A stretch of DNA of 64,000 nt, taken from NCBI RefSeq assembly GCF_000719115.1, contig NZ_JOEA01000017.1:1-64000 (forward strand), given 5' to 3'. The position numbers were made by a program, and so were the translations under genes. The notes under the pieces were generated by a model. The model had not been told where the DNA came from. It saw only the letters and a program-made list of their open reading frames with translations, and did no database searches. This document shows positions 45,748 through 54,208 of this stretch, piece by piece. Origin of the DNA: Lentzea albidocapillata (GTDB lineage Bacteria; Actinomycetota; Actinomycetes; Mycobacteriales; Pseudonocardiaceae). Position 1 is the first letter of the stretch; every line of letters starts with the position of its first letter.

Positions 45748-46998
45748 GTGTCCCCCAATATGGCGGTCGATCTGGATGCGTTGCGCCCCGGCTTCACCGA
45801 TGACCCGTACGCGGTGCTGAAGAGCCTGCGTGACGCAGGTCCCGTGCAACGGGTCGAGACCTTCGGCGTGCCCATGTGGCTCGTGACCCGCTATCCCGAC
45901 GTGCGCGCCGCACTGGACAACCCGCTGCTGTCCTCGCACGGCTCCGCGCTCGCCGAACCCCTGCGCGGCCATCCACACTTCGCGTCGTGGTGGTTCGGCG
46001 ACCTGTCGGACCACATGATGAACAGCGACGAGCCTGATCACACCCGTCTGCGCCGTGCGGTGTCGAGCCAGCTCACGCCGCGCCGCATCGCCGCACTGCG
46101 GCCCCGGATCGAGCAGGTGGCCGCCCAGTTGGCCAGCGACTTCGCCGACTCCGGGCGCTGCGACCTGATCGCGGACTTCGCGGCACCGCTGCCGATCATC
46201 GTGATCATGGAACTGCTCGGCGTCCCCGCCGTCGACCAGGAGAACTTCCGCTACTGGGCGGACGTGGTCACCGGGCTGGCGGACGGCGACGCGTCCTCTG
46301 CCCGCGAGGAGACATCGGGGTACCTGCGCGACCTCGTCACGCACAAGCGGACGTCCGGTGACGACGACCTGATCGGCGGCCTGGCCCGCTCGACCGGCGA
46401 GGCCGCGCTGTCCGACAGCGAACTGGCCTCGCTGGCGTTCCTGCTGCTCGTGGCCGGTTACACCACGGCCGTCGACCTCGTGGGCAACGGCGCGCTGGCG
46501 TTGCTGCGCCACCCCGAGCAGCTCGAACTGCTGCAGCGCTCGTCGTCACTGCTGCCGGGCGCCATCGAGGAGTTCCTGCGGTTCGACGGCCCGGCCTCGC
46601 ACCTGCTGCGGTTCGCGACGCAGCCGCTGATGATCGGCGGCGCGCAGGTCCAGGCGGGCGACGTCGTGCTGCTGTCGCTGGCCTCCGCCGAGCACGACGG
46701 CAACCGGTACCCGCGGGCCGACCAGCTCAACATCGAGCGGGCGGACCGCCAGCACCTGGCGTTCGGGCACGGCATCCACTTCTGCCTGGGCGCGCCGCTG
46801 GCCCGGCTGGAGGGCGAGGTGGCGTTCCGGACGCTGCTGGGGCGGTGCGCCGGGCTGGCCCTGGACACCTCGCAGCCGCTGTCGTGGCGGGTCTCGCTGG
46901 GCAGCCGCGGGTTGCGAGGGCTGCCGGTGACGTTCCGGACCAAGCCCTCGATGCCGTTGGACGAGCAGGCGACGATCAAGGTGCCGAAGCCGCTGTAA
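45748..46998 (+). CDS. Cytochrome P450
   Basis: A soluble bacterial P450 of 416 residues from the GTG at 45748 (412 from the ATG at 45760; neither has a good ribosome site). The heme-binding loop is FGHGIHFCLGAPLAR. The K-helix ExxR is in EEFLRF. The I-helix is LLLVAGYTTAVDLVG, where the acidic residue of the usual AG-x-(D/E)-T motif is replaced by Thr. The substrate is unknown; no ferredoxin or biosynthetic gene is adjacent. Confidence 0.9.
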   Translation: MSPNMAVDLDALRPGFTDDPYAVLKSLRDAGPVQRVETFGVPMWLVTRYPDVRAALDNPLLSSHGSALAEPLRGHPHFASWWFGDLSDHMMNSDEPDHTRLRRAVSSQLTPRRIAALRPRIEQVAAQLASDFADSGRCDLIADFAAPLPIIVIMELLGVPAVDQENFRYWADVVTGLADGDASSAREETSGYLRDLVTHKRTSGDDDLIGGLARSTGEAALSDSELASLAFLLLVAGYTTAVDLVGNGALALLRHPEQLELLQRSSSLLPGAIEEFLRFDGPASHLLRFATQPLMIGGAQVQAGDVVLLSLASAEHDGNRYPRADQLNIERADRQHLAFGHGIHFCLGAPLARLEGEVAFRTLLGRCAGLALDTSQPLSWRVSLGSRGLRGLPVTFRTKPSMPLDEQATIKVPKPL

Positions 46999-47028
46999 CG
47001 GCGTCGGCGGAAGTCGGCAATCATTGGC

Positions 47029-47598
47029 GTGAGTCAGCCGATGACAGCACCACGACATCCACCGCCACCGTCTCCCACTCGCGCGGCGCGCGCGTTCGAG
47101 GAGCTCTACGAGGCTGAGTTCGATGTGGTCACGTCGTACTTCGCGCGGCGTACCTCCGATCCGCAGACGGCCGCCGATCTGACCGCGGACACGTTCGTCG
47201 CCGCCATCACGTCGTTCGCGACGTTCGACCGCAGCCGGGGCACGGCGCGAGGCTGGGTTCTCGGCATCGCACGGCGGGTGTTCGCACAGCACTGCGAGGC
47301 CACCACACGTGGCCGGGACGTGGTGGCGCGCATCCACGGGCGGCGTGTGCTCGACACCGACGAGATCGCCGACCTGGTCACGCGCATCGACGCGGAACGG
47401 GAAGGCCGCGAGCTGATCGCGGCGATGGCGGCGCTCAGTCCCGCCGACCGCGAGGTGATCGAACTGGTCGACCTCGTCGGGATGGCACCGAAGGACGCGG
47501 CGAAGGTGCTGGGCATGTCGTCCGGCGCGCTGCGGATCAGGCTCTTCCGGGCGCGCGGCAAGGTCCGCGACCTGGCATCGAACGGGGGACAGCGATGA
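47029..47598 (+). CDS. ECF RNA polymerase sigma factor
   Basis: A 189-residue group IV sigma factor. Region 2 is AFEELYEAEFDVVTSYFARRTSDPQTAADLTADTFVAAITSF and region 4 is LSPADREVIELVDLVGMAPKDAAKVLGMSSGALRIRLFRARGKVRDL. The N-terminal 20 residues are proline-rich. GTG start without a clear ribosome site. It overlaps the next gene by 4 bp (ATGA), the usual arrangement for a sigma factor with a membrane regulator. Confidence 0.88.
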   Translation: MSQPMTAPRHPPPPSPTRAARAFEELYEAEFDVVTSYFARRTSDPQTAADLTADTFVAAITSFATFDRSRGTARGWVLGIARRVFAQHCEATTRGRDVVARIHGRRVLDTDEIADLVTRIDAEREGRELIAAMAALSPADREVIELVDLVGMAPKDAAKVLGMSSGALRIRLFRARGKVRDLASNGGQR

Positions 47599-48116
47599 CG
47601 ACGTTCAAGGACAACCTGCTCAACGACCTGATGTGCGAGCACGGGCAGACGGTGGAAGTGGCGCCGGAGCGGCACAGGAGGTCCGCACGGCCGTTGCTGG
47701 CAGCGGCCGGAGTGCTGGCCATGGCCGGTGCGGCGACCATCGCGATCGTCAACAGCGACTCCCCTGCCTACGCGGTCACCAAGAACGCCGACGGCAGCGT
47801 CACGGTGAGCATCCGGGACATCAAAGGGGTCGACGGGGCCAACGCGAAGCTGCACGAGTACGGCATCGGTGCGAAGGCCGTGCCGATGTCGCGCGACTGC
47901 GCGGAGCTGGACGAGACCAAGATGGACCTCCTCGGCGACTATGTGCTTCCGCGCGTCGCCGACGACGGCTCGATCACGATGAGCCCCGGCGACATCCCGG
48001 CCGGGTACACGGTGCTGCTGGGCATCTCGAACATGCCGAACCGCGACACTGGCCTGGGCTTCACCGGACCGATCCGCAATCCCGCGCCGGACTGCCTGGC
48101 GGAAGTCGGGAACTGA
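47595..48116 (+). CDS. Single-pass membrane protein, possible sigma regulator
   Basis: A 173-residue protein. A cytoplasmic N-terminus of about 33 residues is followed by one transmembrane helix (about 34-54, PLLAAAGVLAMAGAATIAIV) and an extracytoplasmic domain of 120 residues. It has no zinc anti-sigma motif (HxxxCxxC). The position, coupled to the ECF sigma gene, suggests it senses a signal outside and controls the sigma factor, but the short inner part would have to bind it. I do not recognise a family. Confidence 0.75.
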   Translation: MTTFKDNLLNDLMCEHGQTVEVAPERHRRSARPLLAAAGVLAMAGAATIAIVNSDSPAYAVTKNADGSVTVSIRDIKGVDGANAKLHEYGIGAKAVPMSRDCAELDETKMDLLGDYVLPRVADDGSITMSPGDIPAGYTVLLGISNMPNRDTGLGFTGPIRNPAPDCLAEVGN

Positions 48117-48123
48117 GGCACTG

Positions 48124-48160
48124 CGCGCCCACCCTGAGCTGGCGTTATAGGGTGGGCGCG
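48124..48160 (+). promoter_or_regulatory. pyrD leaderless promoter within a hairpin
   Basis: A perfect 12-bp inverted repeat (CGCGCCCACCCT at 48124-48135 and its complement at 48149-48160) spans the -10-like TATAGG (48146-48151). Its right arm ends at the first base of the pyrD GTG start at 48160. The distance from TATAGG to GTG is 8 nt, so the mRNA is probably leaderless. The same hairpin may terminate the upstream gene. Confidence 0.5.
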
Positions 48161-49137
48161 TGGTGTACAAGCAGGTGGTTCGCAGGGCGTTGTTCGGGAT
48201 GCACGGTGGCGACGCGGAGCGGGTCCACGAGACCACGCTCAACGCGATGGCCCGGCTGAGCCCGCTGGCGAGGTTCGCCCGCAACCAGAACAACCCGCGC
48301 ACCGTGTTCGGTGTCCGCTTCCCGAACCCCGTGGGGCTCGCGGCGGGCCTCGACAAGGACGGGCGGGCGTTGCCGGCGTGGGGTGCGCTGGGCTTCGGGT
48401 TCGTCGAGGTCGGCACCGTCACGTGGCACCCGCAGCCGGGCAATCCGAAGCCCCGGCTGTTCCGGCTTCGCGAGGACGACGCGATCATCAACCGGATGGG
48501 CTTCAACAACGCGGGTGCGCAAGCGCTTGCCGCGAAGCTCGACAGGACACCGCTGAAGGCACCGCTGGGTATCAGCCTCGGCAAGTCCAAGATCACGCCG
48601 GTCGAGGACGCCGTGCAGGACTACCTGAACTCGCTGAACGCGCTGAAAAGCCACGGCGACTATTACGCGATCAACGTGAGCTCGCCCAACACGCCCGGTC
48701 TGCGCAGCCTGCAGGACAAGGGCGCGCTCACCGAACTCGTCGCGACCCTGACCGCCGCAACGGACAAGCCGATGCTGGTCAAGATCGCGCCGGACCTCAC
48801 CGAGGACGCCATCGCCGAGGTCATCCAGGTGTGCGTCGACAACGGCATCAAGGGCCTCATCGCCACGAACACCACCCTCAGCCGTGAGGGCCTCACGAGC
48901 GCGCACAAGGGCGAGACCGGCGGGCTCAGCGGCAAGCCACTCACCCAGCGTGCGAACGACGTGGTCCGGTTCATCACGAAGAACAGCGACCTGCCGGTCA
49001 TCGGTGTCGGCGGCATCGCGTCCGCCGACGACGCCAAGCGCATGATCGACGCCGGCGCGAGCCTCGTGCAGATCTACACCGGGTTCATCTACGAGGGTCC
49101 TGGACTCGTGTCGAGGATCAACCGTGCGTTGAGGTAG
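48160..49137 (+). CDS. pyrD: Dihydroorotate dehydrogenase, class 2 (quinone-dependent)
   Basis: Membrane-associated flavoenzyme of pyrimidine synthesis that oxidises dihydroorotate to orotate and reduces quinone. The 325-residue protein has an N-terminal amphipathic region typical of class 2 ([22 protein letters not shown]), FMN-binding segments [15 protein letters not shown] and [26 protein letters not shown], and the active-site serine in [15 protein letters not shown]. It converges on a uracil/xanthine permease, with 3 bp between the stops. Confidence 0.96.
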   Translation: MVYKQVVRRALFGMHGGDAERVHETTLNAMARLSPLARFARNQNNPRTVFGVRFPNPVGLAAGLDKDGRALPAWGALGFGFVEVGTVTWHPQPGNPKPRLFRLREDDAIINRMGFNNAGAQALAAKLDRTPLKAPLGISLGKSKITPVEDAVQDYLNSLNALKSHGDYYAINVSSPNTPGLRSLQDKGALTELVATLTAATDKPMLVKIAPDLTEDAIAEVIQVCVDNGIKGLIATNTTLSREGLTSAHKGETGGLSGKPLTQRANDVVRFITKNSDLPVIGVGGIASADDAKRMIDAGASLVQIYTGFIYEGPGLVSRINRALR

Positions 49138-49140
49138 GCG

Positions 49141-50394
49141 TCAGGTGTGCCGTGCGGCCCGGAGCCAGCGCATCACGGGGTGCAGGATCACGACGAGCAG
49201 CGAGCCCCACACCATGCCGCCCATCTCCAGGTCGCCGATCTCGATGGTGAGGTCGCCGACGCCGGCCACCAGCGCCGCGCCGCCGACCATCGCGTTCGCC
49301 GGGTTCGCCAGGTCGACGCCGCGGTCCATCCAGATCCGCACGCCGACCAGCACGATCAGGCCGTAGAGCACCAGCGTGCAGCCGCCGAGCACGCCCGGCG
49401 GGATGGTGCCGAACAGCGCGATGGCCTTCGGGGAGAACGCCAGCAGCGTGGCGAACACACCGGCGAACGCGAACGCCGCCGTCGTGTAGACGCGGGTCAC
49501 GGCCATCACACCGATGTTCTCGGAGTAGGTCGTGGTCCCGGCGCCACCGCCCAGGCCGGACAACGCGGTCGACAGGCCGTTCGCGATGATCGCGTCGCCC
49601 GCGCTGCCGTCGAGGTTGCGGCCGGTCAGCGCCGCGACCGCCTTCACGTGCCCGACGACCTCGGCCACCAGCACGATCACGACGGGCAGCATCAGCAGCA
49701 CCACGGACGGCCGTAGTTCGGGCTGGTAGAGCTTCGGCAGGCCCACCCACGCCGCGTCGCGCAGCGCGGCGAGCCGTTCCGACGACACGGCACCGAAGGC
49801 CAGGCCGCCCATCCAGATCGCGACGAAGCCGATCAGGACCGAGAACCGGAACACCAGGCCGCGGCCCAGCACGCCGGCCAGCAGGATCACCAGGGTGGTC
49901 AGGCCGGCGAGCAGGGGCTGCTCGCTGAAGTTCGAGGTGGCCTGGCGCGAGAGGTTCAGCCCGATCAGGATCACGACGGCGCCGGTGACGACCGGCGGCA
50001 TGACCGACTCCAGCAGCCGCACGCCGAGCGCCTTGACCGCGATGCCGACGACGATCACCAGCAGACCGGCCGCGACGACACCGCCGAGCTGTGCCGCGAT
50101 GCCCTGCTCGCGCGCGGCCACCAGCGGGGCCACGAAGGCGAAGGACGAGCCGAGGTAGCTCGGCACGCGGTTCTTGGTGATGACGAGAAACAGCAGCGTG
50201 CCCAGGCCGGAGAACAGCAGGGTGGTGGCGACGGGCAGACCGGTGGCGACGGGAACGATCACCGTCGCACCGAACATGGCGACGAGGTGCTGCACCCCGA
50301 ACCCGATGGTGAGCGGCCAGCTCACCCTTTCCTGGGGCGCGACGGTTTCACTGTCGGTGATCCGACCGTCCCCGTGCACGGTCCACAACGCCAA
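49141..50394 (-). CDS. Uracil/xanthine permease (NCS2 family)
   Basis: A 417-residue nucleobase:cation symporter with about 14 membrane segments. The family motif region is in QHLVAMFGATVIVPVATGL and in the segment GLSTALSGLGGGAGTTTYSENIGVMAVTRVYT. The TTG at 50394 is chosen because GGGAGG lies 7 nt upstream; a 20-residue longer frame lacks one. The neighbouring pyrD supports a uracil substrate, though NCS2 proteins may also take xanthine. Confidence 0.92.
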   Translation of the reverse strand: MALWTVHGDGRITDSETVAPQERVSWPLTIGFGVQHLVAMFGATVIVPVATGLPVATTLLFSGLGTLLFLVITKNRVPSYLGSSFAFVAPLVAAREQGIAAQLGGVVAAGLLVIVVGIAVKALGVRLLESVMPPVVTGAVVILIGLNLSRQATSNFSEQPLLAGLTTLVILLAGVLGRGLVFRFSVLIGFVAIWMGGLAFGAVSSERLAALRDAAWVGLPKLYQPELRPSVVLLMLPVVIVLVAEVVGHVKAVAALTGRNLDGSAGDAIIANGLSTALSGLGGGAGTTTYSENIGVMAVTRVYTTAAFAFAGVFATLLAFSPKAIALFGTIPPGVLGGCTLVLYGLIVLVGVRIWMDRGVDLANPANAMVGGAALVAGVGDLTIEIGDLEMGGMVWGSLLVVILHPVMRWLRAARHT

Positions 50395-50561
50395 TGCACT
50401 GCCTCCCGGCAATTCAGCCGGACTTCCCGCAGACCGGCCCCGGAATCCTGCCACGCCATGTAGCGGCTACGGCTAGATAACGGTCCGATAATCACACGAT
50501 TGCCCTAAGGATCTCCAGAGAGACCCGCCGAATAGGCGCACGCAACTACGGAGCGTTACTT

Positions 50562-51383
50562 TCAGTACGCTGAATAGCCCGATACGTCGCGCATAGCGGA
50601 CGCGAGACCGGCCATGTGGTCCGTGGCGTCGTCCAGCACCTCGCGCGGGTCCTGGAACTGCGTGCTCGCCGCCAGCGCCTGGCCCGCGGCGGCCACCAGC
50701 GCACAGTAGCGGTCGACGCCGTCGGCCAGTTGCGTCCTGAGCACCCGCACGCCCTCGACCAACGACGCGCGCTCCAGGTGCGGTGCGGTGTCGCGGGCCC
50801 GTTCGACGGCCTGGAGCTGCGCCGACACCGCGCGGATGGCCGCCGAGGCCTCCTGGGCCGTCTGCCGGGCGTGCTGGACGGACTCGGCCGGCATCGACGT
50901 GAGCGCGGGCGAGTCGAGCTGCACGAGCAGCTGGTTCATCGTGTCCTCGGCACCGTGGAGCTTCTCCATCGGCACGCGCGCGGACGAGATGTGCGCGGGC
51001 AGCGGCGGCCTGGGCGGTGGCGGCGGAGCGAGCTCCAGCCGCACCCTGTCCGCCTTGAGCTCACGCAGCTTGAACCCGCTGCGCACGGCGAGGACGGTGG
51101 GCACCGCCGCGCCGATCGCCCCGGTGACGGCGGCCCACGTGCCGAGCACACCGGTGAAGCCCAGCACGGCGAGCGTGCCGAGCATCGAGATCACGATCAG
51201 CCAGAACGTGAGGACTGCGTTCGTCCGCTTGCGTTTGCGTTCGAGTTTGGCGCGCGGGTCGTTCCACTTCTGCATCCGGTAGCGCGCCTGCTCGGCCAGT
51301 GGGTGGCCCTGGAGCGACGCTCCCAACTCGTTGACGACCTTGCGGACGATCTCGTTGTTGGGACGGTTTCTCCAGGGCTCCAT
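50562..51383 (-). CDS. pspM: Phage-shock-type envelope stress protein PspM
   Basis: A 273-residue membrane protein of the actinobacterial Psp system (mycobacterial Rv2743c type). A basic N-terminal region (MEPWRNRPNNEIVRKVVNELG) is followed by two membrane helices at about 58-75 and 80-100 and a long helical C-terminal part. In mycobacteria it interacts with PspA and the chaperone network and adjusts membrane stress. It lies 34 bp after pspA on the same strand and should be cotranscribed. Confidence 0.85.
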   Translation of the reverse strand: MEPWRNRPNNEIVRKVVNELGASLQGHPLAEQARYRMQKWNDPRAKLERKRKRTNAVLTFWLIVISMLGTLAVLGFTGVLGTWAAVTGAIGAAVPTVLAVRSGFKLRELKADRVRLELAPPPPPRPPLPAHISSARVPMEKLHGAEDTMNQLLVQLDSPALTSMPAESVQHARQTAQEASAAIRAVSAQLQAVERARDTAPHLERASLVEGVRVLRTQLADGVDRYCALVAAAGQALAASTQFQDPREVLDDATDHMAGLASAMRDVSGYSAY

Positions 51384-51417
51384 GATCACCTGCTGATTCC
51401 TCCTGCCCCTGCGCCCG

Positions 51418-52269
51418 TCAGTTCTGGGCGGGCGGGACCTGCTGCTGCGTGGTCTTCTGCTCTGACTGGACGCGCTGCGCGATCTCGGCCTGGATCTGCG
51501 CGGCGGCACTGTTGCCCGCGGTCACCTGCTGCGGTGTGTTCGCCTGACCGCCGTGCATCGAGGCGCGGATCTGCTCCAGGCGCGACGAGCCGGCGAGCTG
51601 CGTGGTCGAGGCCTGCACCTCGAGCATCCGGCCCTGGACCGAGTTCTGAGCGAGCTCGGCGGACCCGAGTGCGGTCGAGTAGCGCTTCTCGATCTTGTCG
51701 CGAACCTCTTCCAGCGACGGCACGTTGCCCGGCGCGGCGAGTTCGCTCATCTGGTTCAGCGACGCGGAGACCTGCTCCTGCATCTTGGCCTGCTCGAGCT
51801 GGCTGAGGAGCTTGGTGCGCTCGGCCAGCCTCTGCTGCAGCATCATCGCGTTGCGCTCGACCGCCTGCTTGGCCTGTGCGGCGGCCTGCAACGACTGGTC
51901 GTGCAGCGTCTTGAGGTCCTCGATGCCCTGCTCGGCGGTGACGAGCTGGGTGGCGAAACCCTGCGCGGCGTTCTCGAACTGCGTCGCCTTCTGCTCGTCG
52001 CCCTTCGAGCGCGCCTCGTCGGCGAGCACGAGCGCCTGACGCGCGGAAGCCTGCAGCTTCTCCACATCGCCCAGCTGGCGGTTCAGCTTCATCTCCAGCT
52101 GACGCTGGTTGCCGATGACGGCCGCAGCCTGCTGCGAGAGGGCCTGGTGCTGCCGCTGCGCCTCCTCGATGGCCTGCTGGATCTGCACCTTCGGGTCAGC
52201 GTGCTCGTCGATCTTCGACGAGAACGACGCCATCAGGTACTTCCAGAACTTTACGAACGGACTGGCCAT
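51418..52269 (-). CDS. pspA: PspA/IM30 family membrane stress protein
   Basis: A 283-residue peripheral membrane protein consisting mainly of long coiled-coil helices (for example [37 protein letters not shown]) with a short amphipathic N-terminal helix ([20 protein letters not shown]) that binds stressed membranes. The C-terminus is glutamine-rich and low in complexity. It corresponds to the 35-kDa antigen of mycobacteria. The next gene is pspM; clgR lies upstream beyond a terminator. Confidence 0.95.
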   Translation of the reverse strand: MASPFVKFWKYLMASFSSKIDEHADPKVQIQQAIEEAQRQHQALSQQAAAVIGNQRQLEMKLNRQLGDVEKLQASARQALVLADEARSKGDEQKATQFENAAQGFATQLVTAEQGIEDLKTLHDQSLQAAAQAKQAVERNAMMLQQRLAERTKLLSQLEQAKMQEQVSASLNQMSELAAPGNVPSLEEVRDKIEKRYSTALGSAELAQNSVQGRMLEVQASTTQLAGSSRLEQIRASMHGGQANTPQQVTAGNSAAAQIQAEIAQRVQSEQKTTQQQVPPAQN

Positions 52270-52628
52270 CTCCTACGCCTGCCTTCTCGGTGCCGGTGTT
52301 GGATCCATCGTCTCAATTGTGCGTCGGCGTATCCACCGACATGGGGAGATATCCGGGAACACCCTGACCCACCCCGGGACTTAGGAGTACACGCCTGACG
52401 ACATGCCAATCCTGCCCGCACCCGCGCCCGTAGACGCGGTGACCCAGCGTGCCGATGCCAAGCCGTTGCCTGCCGTTCGGCACGCTGCCGTCGCTGTCAG
52501 TTGAACGTCCGAAGACGCAATCTTGTTGCAGACGGTCACGTGGCGGGGGCCACAGACCGCTCGGATCACCCGAATGCAGGCGGCCCCGCTCGCCATCGGG
52601 CGAGCGGGGCCGGCTGGAGTACATGGGG
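52270..52628 (-). other. Intergenic region between clgR and pspA
   Basis: The 359-bp gap holds the clgR terminator and presumably a separate promoter for pspA-pspM. I see no further gene. No clear match to the ClgR box was found here. Confidence 0.6.
52581..52612 (-). terminator. Terminator after clgR
   Basis: A 14-bp perfect stem (CGGCCCCGCTCGCC and its complement) with a 4-nt loop begins 16 bp past the clgR stop codon. It suggests that pspA is at least partly transcribed from its own promoter, unlike the tight clgR-pspA operon of mycobacteria. Confidence 0.8.
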
Positions 52629-53051
52629 TTATGCCGCGACGACTGCTTTGGGAGTCTCGCCGATCTTGCTCGTGAGCCTGTGACTGAGCATGGGTTGCAG
52701 GCGCAGGTCGGACAGGTTGTCCGACAGCGTGGACGGCAGCACGCGGCCACCCTCCAGCTTGCCCCGCTCCGATCGTCCGCTGGGGACGGTGTCGGGCACC
52801 GTGTCCGGCGTCTGCTGGACGGCGCCGATGTCGGAGGCGACGTGGTGCAGCAACTCGGACAAGGGCAGCTCTAACGCGTCACATATGGCCGCGAGGAGCT
52901 CGCTGGACGCCTCTTTGCGGCCGCGCTCCACCTCGGACAGGTACCCCAGGCTCACGCGGGCGGTCCGAGAGACCTCGCGCAGCGTGCGGCGTTGGTTGGT
53001 GCGGGCATGGCGAAGTCGATCACCGATCGCCTCGCGTAGCAGCACGGTCAT
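52629..53051 (-). CDS. clgR: Transcriptional regulator ClgR
   Basis: A 140-residue XRE-type regulator. The helix-turn-helix is [31 protein letters not shown], the segment strongly conserved in ClgR, which activates clp protease genes and the psp system under proteolytic or membrane stress. The C-terminus ends AVVAA, resembling the non-polar degrons by which ClgR proteins are degraded by Clp proteases in related organisms. The ATG at 53051 has AAGGAGG upstream. A ClgR-type box lies about 80 bp upstream. Confidence 0.93.
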   Translation of the reverse strand: MTVLLREAIGDRLRHARTNQRRTLREVSRTARVSLGYLSEVERGRKEASSELLAAICDALELPLSELLHHVASDIGAVQQTPDTVPDTVPSGRSERGKLEGGRVLPSTLSDNLSDLRLQPMLSHRLTSKIGETPKAVVAA

Positions 53052-53129
53052 CGCGCGCCTCCTTCCGGCCGGCCGTGTCCCTACGTTACCGATCGACACC
53101 GACAACGGGCACTGACTTCCGAACACATC

Positions 53130-53140
53130 CGCCAAGGGCG
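53130..53140 (-). promoter_or_regulatory. ClgR-type operator upstream of clgR
   Basis: CGCCAAGGGCG, followed by AAC on the plus strand, fits the published corynebacterial ClgR motif CGC-Y-N-A-N-R-GCG. It lies about 80 bp before the clgR start, which points to autoregulation. Confidence 0.55.
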
Positions 53141-53159
53141 AACGAACGCGGAGTCATCA

Positions 53160-53633
53160 TTAGTTCCCGTCCTCGGTGATCAGCAGGTGATCCGACAGCA
53201 GGACCAGGGCTTTCTCCACGGCACCCGAACGGACCGCGCTGCGGTCGCCACTCACCGTGATTGTCCGCACTGTGGACACTCCAGGCCCGCTCAAGCCGAT
53301 GTGGACCGTCCCCGGAGCGACACCGTCCTGCGGATCGGGGCCGGCGACTCCGGTGAGCCCGATGCCCCAGTCCGAACGGCACCGCTTCCGCGCACCGTCC
53401 GCCAGTTGGATCGCGACGTCGGGGTGCACGGCTCCGTGCTCGTCGAGCAGCTGCTGATCCACGCCCGCGAGCTCGTGCTTGAGCTCGGTGGCGTAGACGA
53501 TCAACCCACCGCGGACCACGGCACTCGCCCCCGGTGTGTCGACGATCGTCGCGCACAGCAGACCCGCTGTCAGCGACTCAGCCGTGGCAACGGTCTGGTT
53601 TCTCGCTTTGAGCAACCTGACGACGTCTGTCAC
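53160..53633 (-). CDS. CinA C-terminal domain (nicotinamide-nucleotide amidase-like)
   Basis: A 157-residue protein with only the CinA C-terminal domain (PncC-type). Key segments are TVATAESLTAGLLCATIVDTPGASAVVRGGLIVYATELKHELAGV and GIGLTGVAGP. The domain deamidates nicotinamide mononucleotide in the NAD salvage cycle. The GTG start overlaps the pgsA stop by 4 bp, as in other bacteria where pgsA and cinA are adjacent. Confidence 0.92.
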   Translation of the reverse strand: MTDVVRLLKARNQTVATAESLTAGLLCATIVDTPGASAVVRGGLIVYATELKHELAGVDQQLLDEHGAVHPDVAIQLADGARKRCRSDWGIGLTGVAGPDPQDGVAPGTVHIGLSGPGVSTVRTITVSGDRSAVRSGAVEKALVLLSDHLLITEDGN

Positions 53634-54208
53634 AGCACCGCCCGGCCTGCTCTTGCCTTCATCTTGAACGCCCGGATGACGTAATCGATTCCCGTGACGA
53701 TGGTGAGCACGAGCGCGACGGCCATGATCGCCCACGCGATGAGCTCCAGCACGTCGTTCTGCGGAAGCACGAACAGCCCGATCGCGATGACCTGGGCCAG
53801 CGTTTTCGCCTTGCCGCCGCGACTGGCCGGGATGACGCCGTAGCGGATCACCCAGAACCGCAGCAGCGTCACGCCGACCTCGCGCACGGCGATGGTGATC
53901 GTGATCCACCACGGCAGCACGTCGAGCATGCTCAGGCCGACCAGCGCGGACCCGGTCAGCGCCTTGTCCGCGATCGGGTCGGCGATCTTGCCGAAATCGG
54001 TGATCAGCCCGTGCTTGCGCGCGAGCGTGCCGTCGATGTGGTCGGTGAAACTCGCGACGGCGAAGATCCCGAACGCGATTAGGCGCCACGTCGTGTCGAA
54101 GCCGCCCGCTTCGAAAAGGGAGAACAGGAAGACCGGAACGAGCGCCAGCCGCGCCATCGTGAGGATGTTCGCGACGTTGAGCAGCGGGACCTTCCGGGCC
54201 TCAGTCAT
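53630..54208 (-). CDS. pgsA: CDP-diacylglycerol--glycerol-3-phosphate phosphatidyltransferase
   Basis: A 192-residue membrane enzyme that makes phosphatidylglycerol phosphate. The CDP-alcohol phosphotransferase motif appears as [23 protein letters not shown], with all three aspartates and both glycines at the family spacing. About five membrane helices are present. It overlaps rimO by 4 bp and cinA by 4 bp. In several actinobacteria a pgsA copy sits between rimO/ftsK and clgR, as here. Confidence 0.94.
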   Translation of the reverse strand: MTEARKVPLLNVANILTMARLALVPVFLFSLFEAGGFDTTWRLIAFGIFAVASFTDHIDGTLARKHGLITDFGKIADPIADKALTGSALVGLSMLDVLPWWITITIAVREVGVTLLRFWVIRYGVIPASRGGKAKTLAQVIAIGLFVLPQNDVLELIAWAIMAVALVLTIVTGIDYVIRAFKMKARAGRAVL

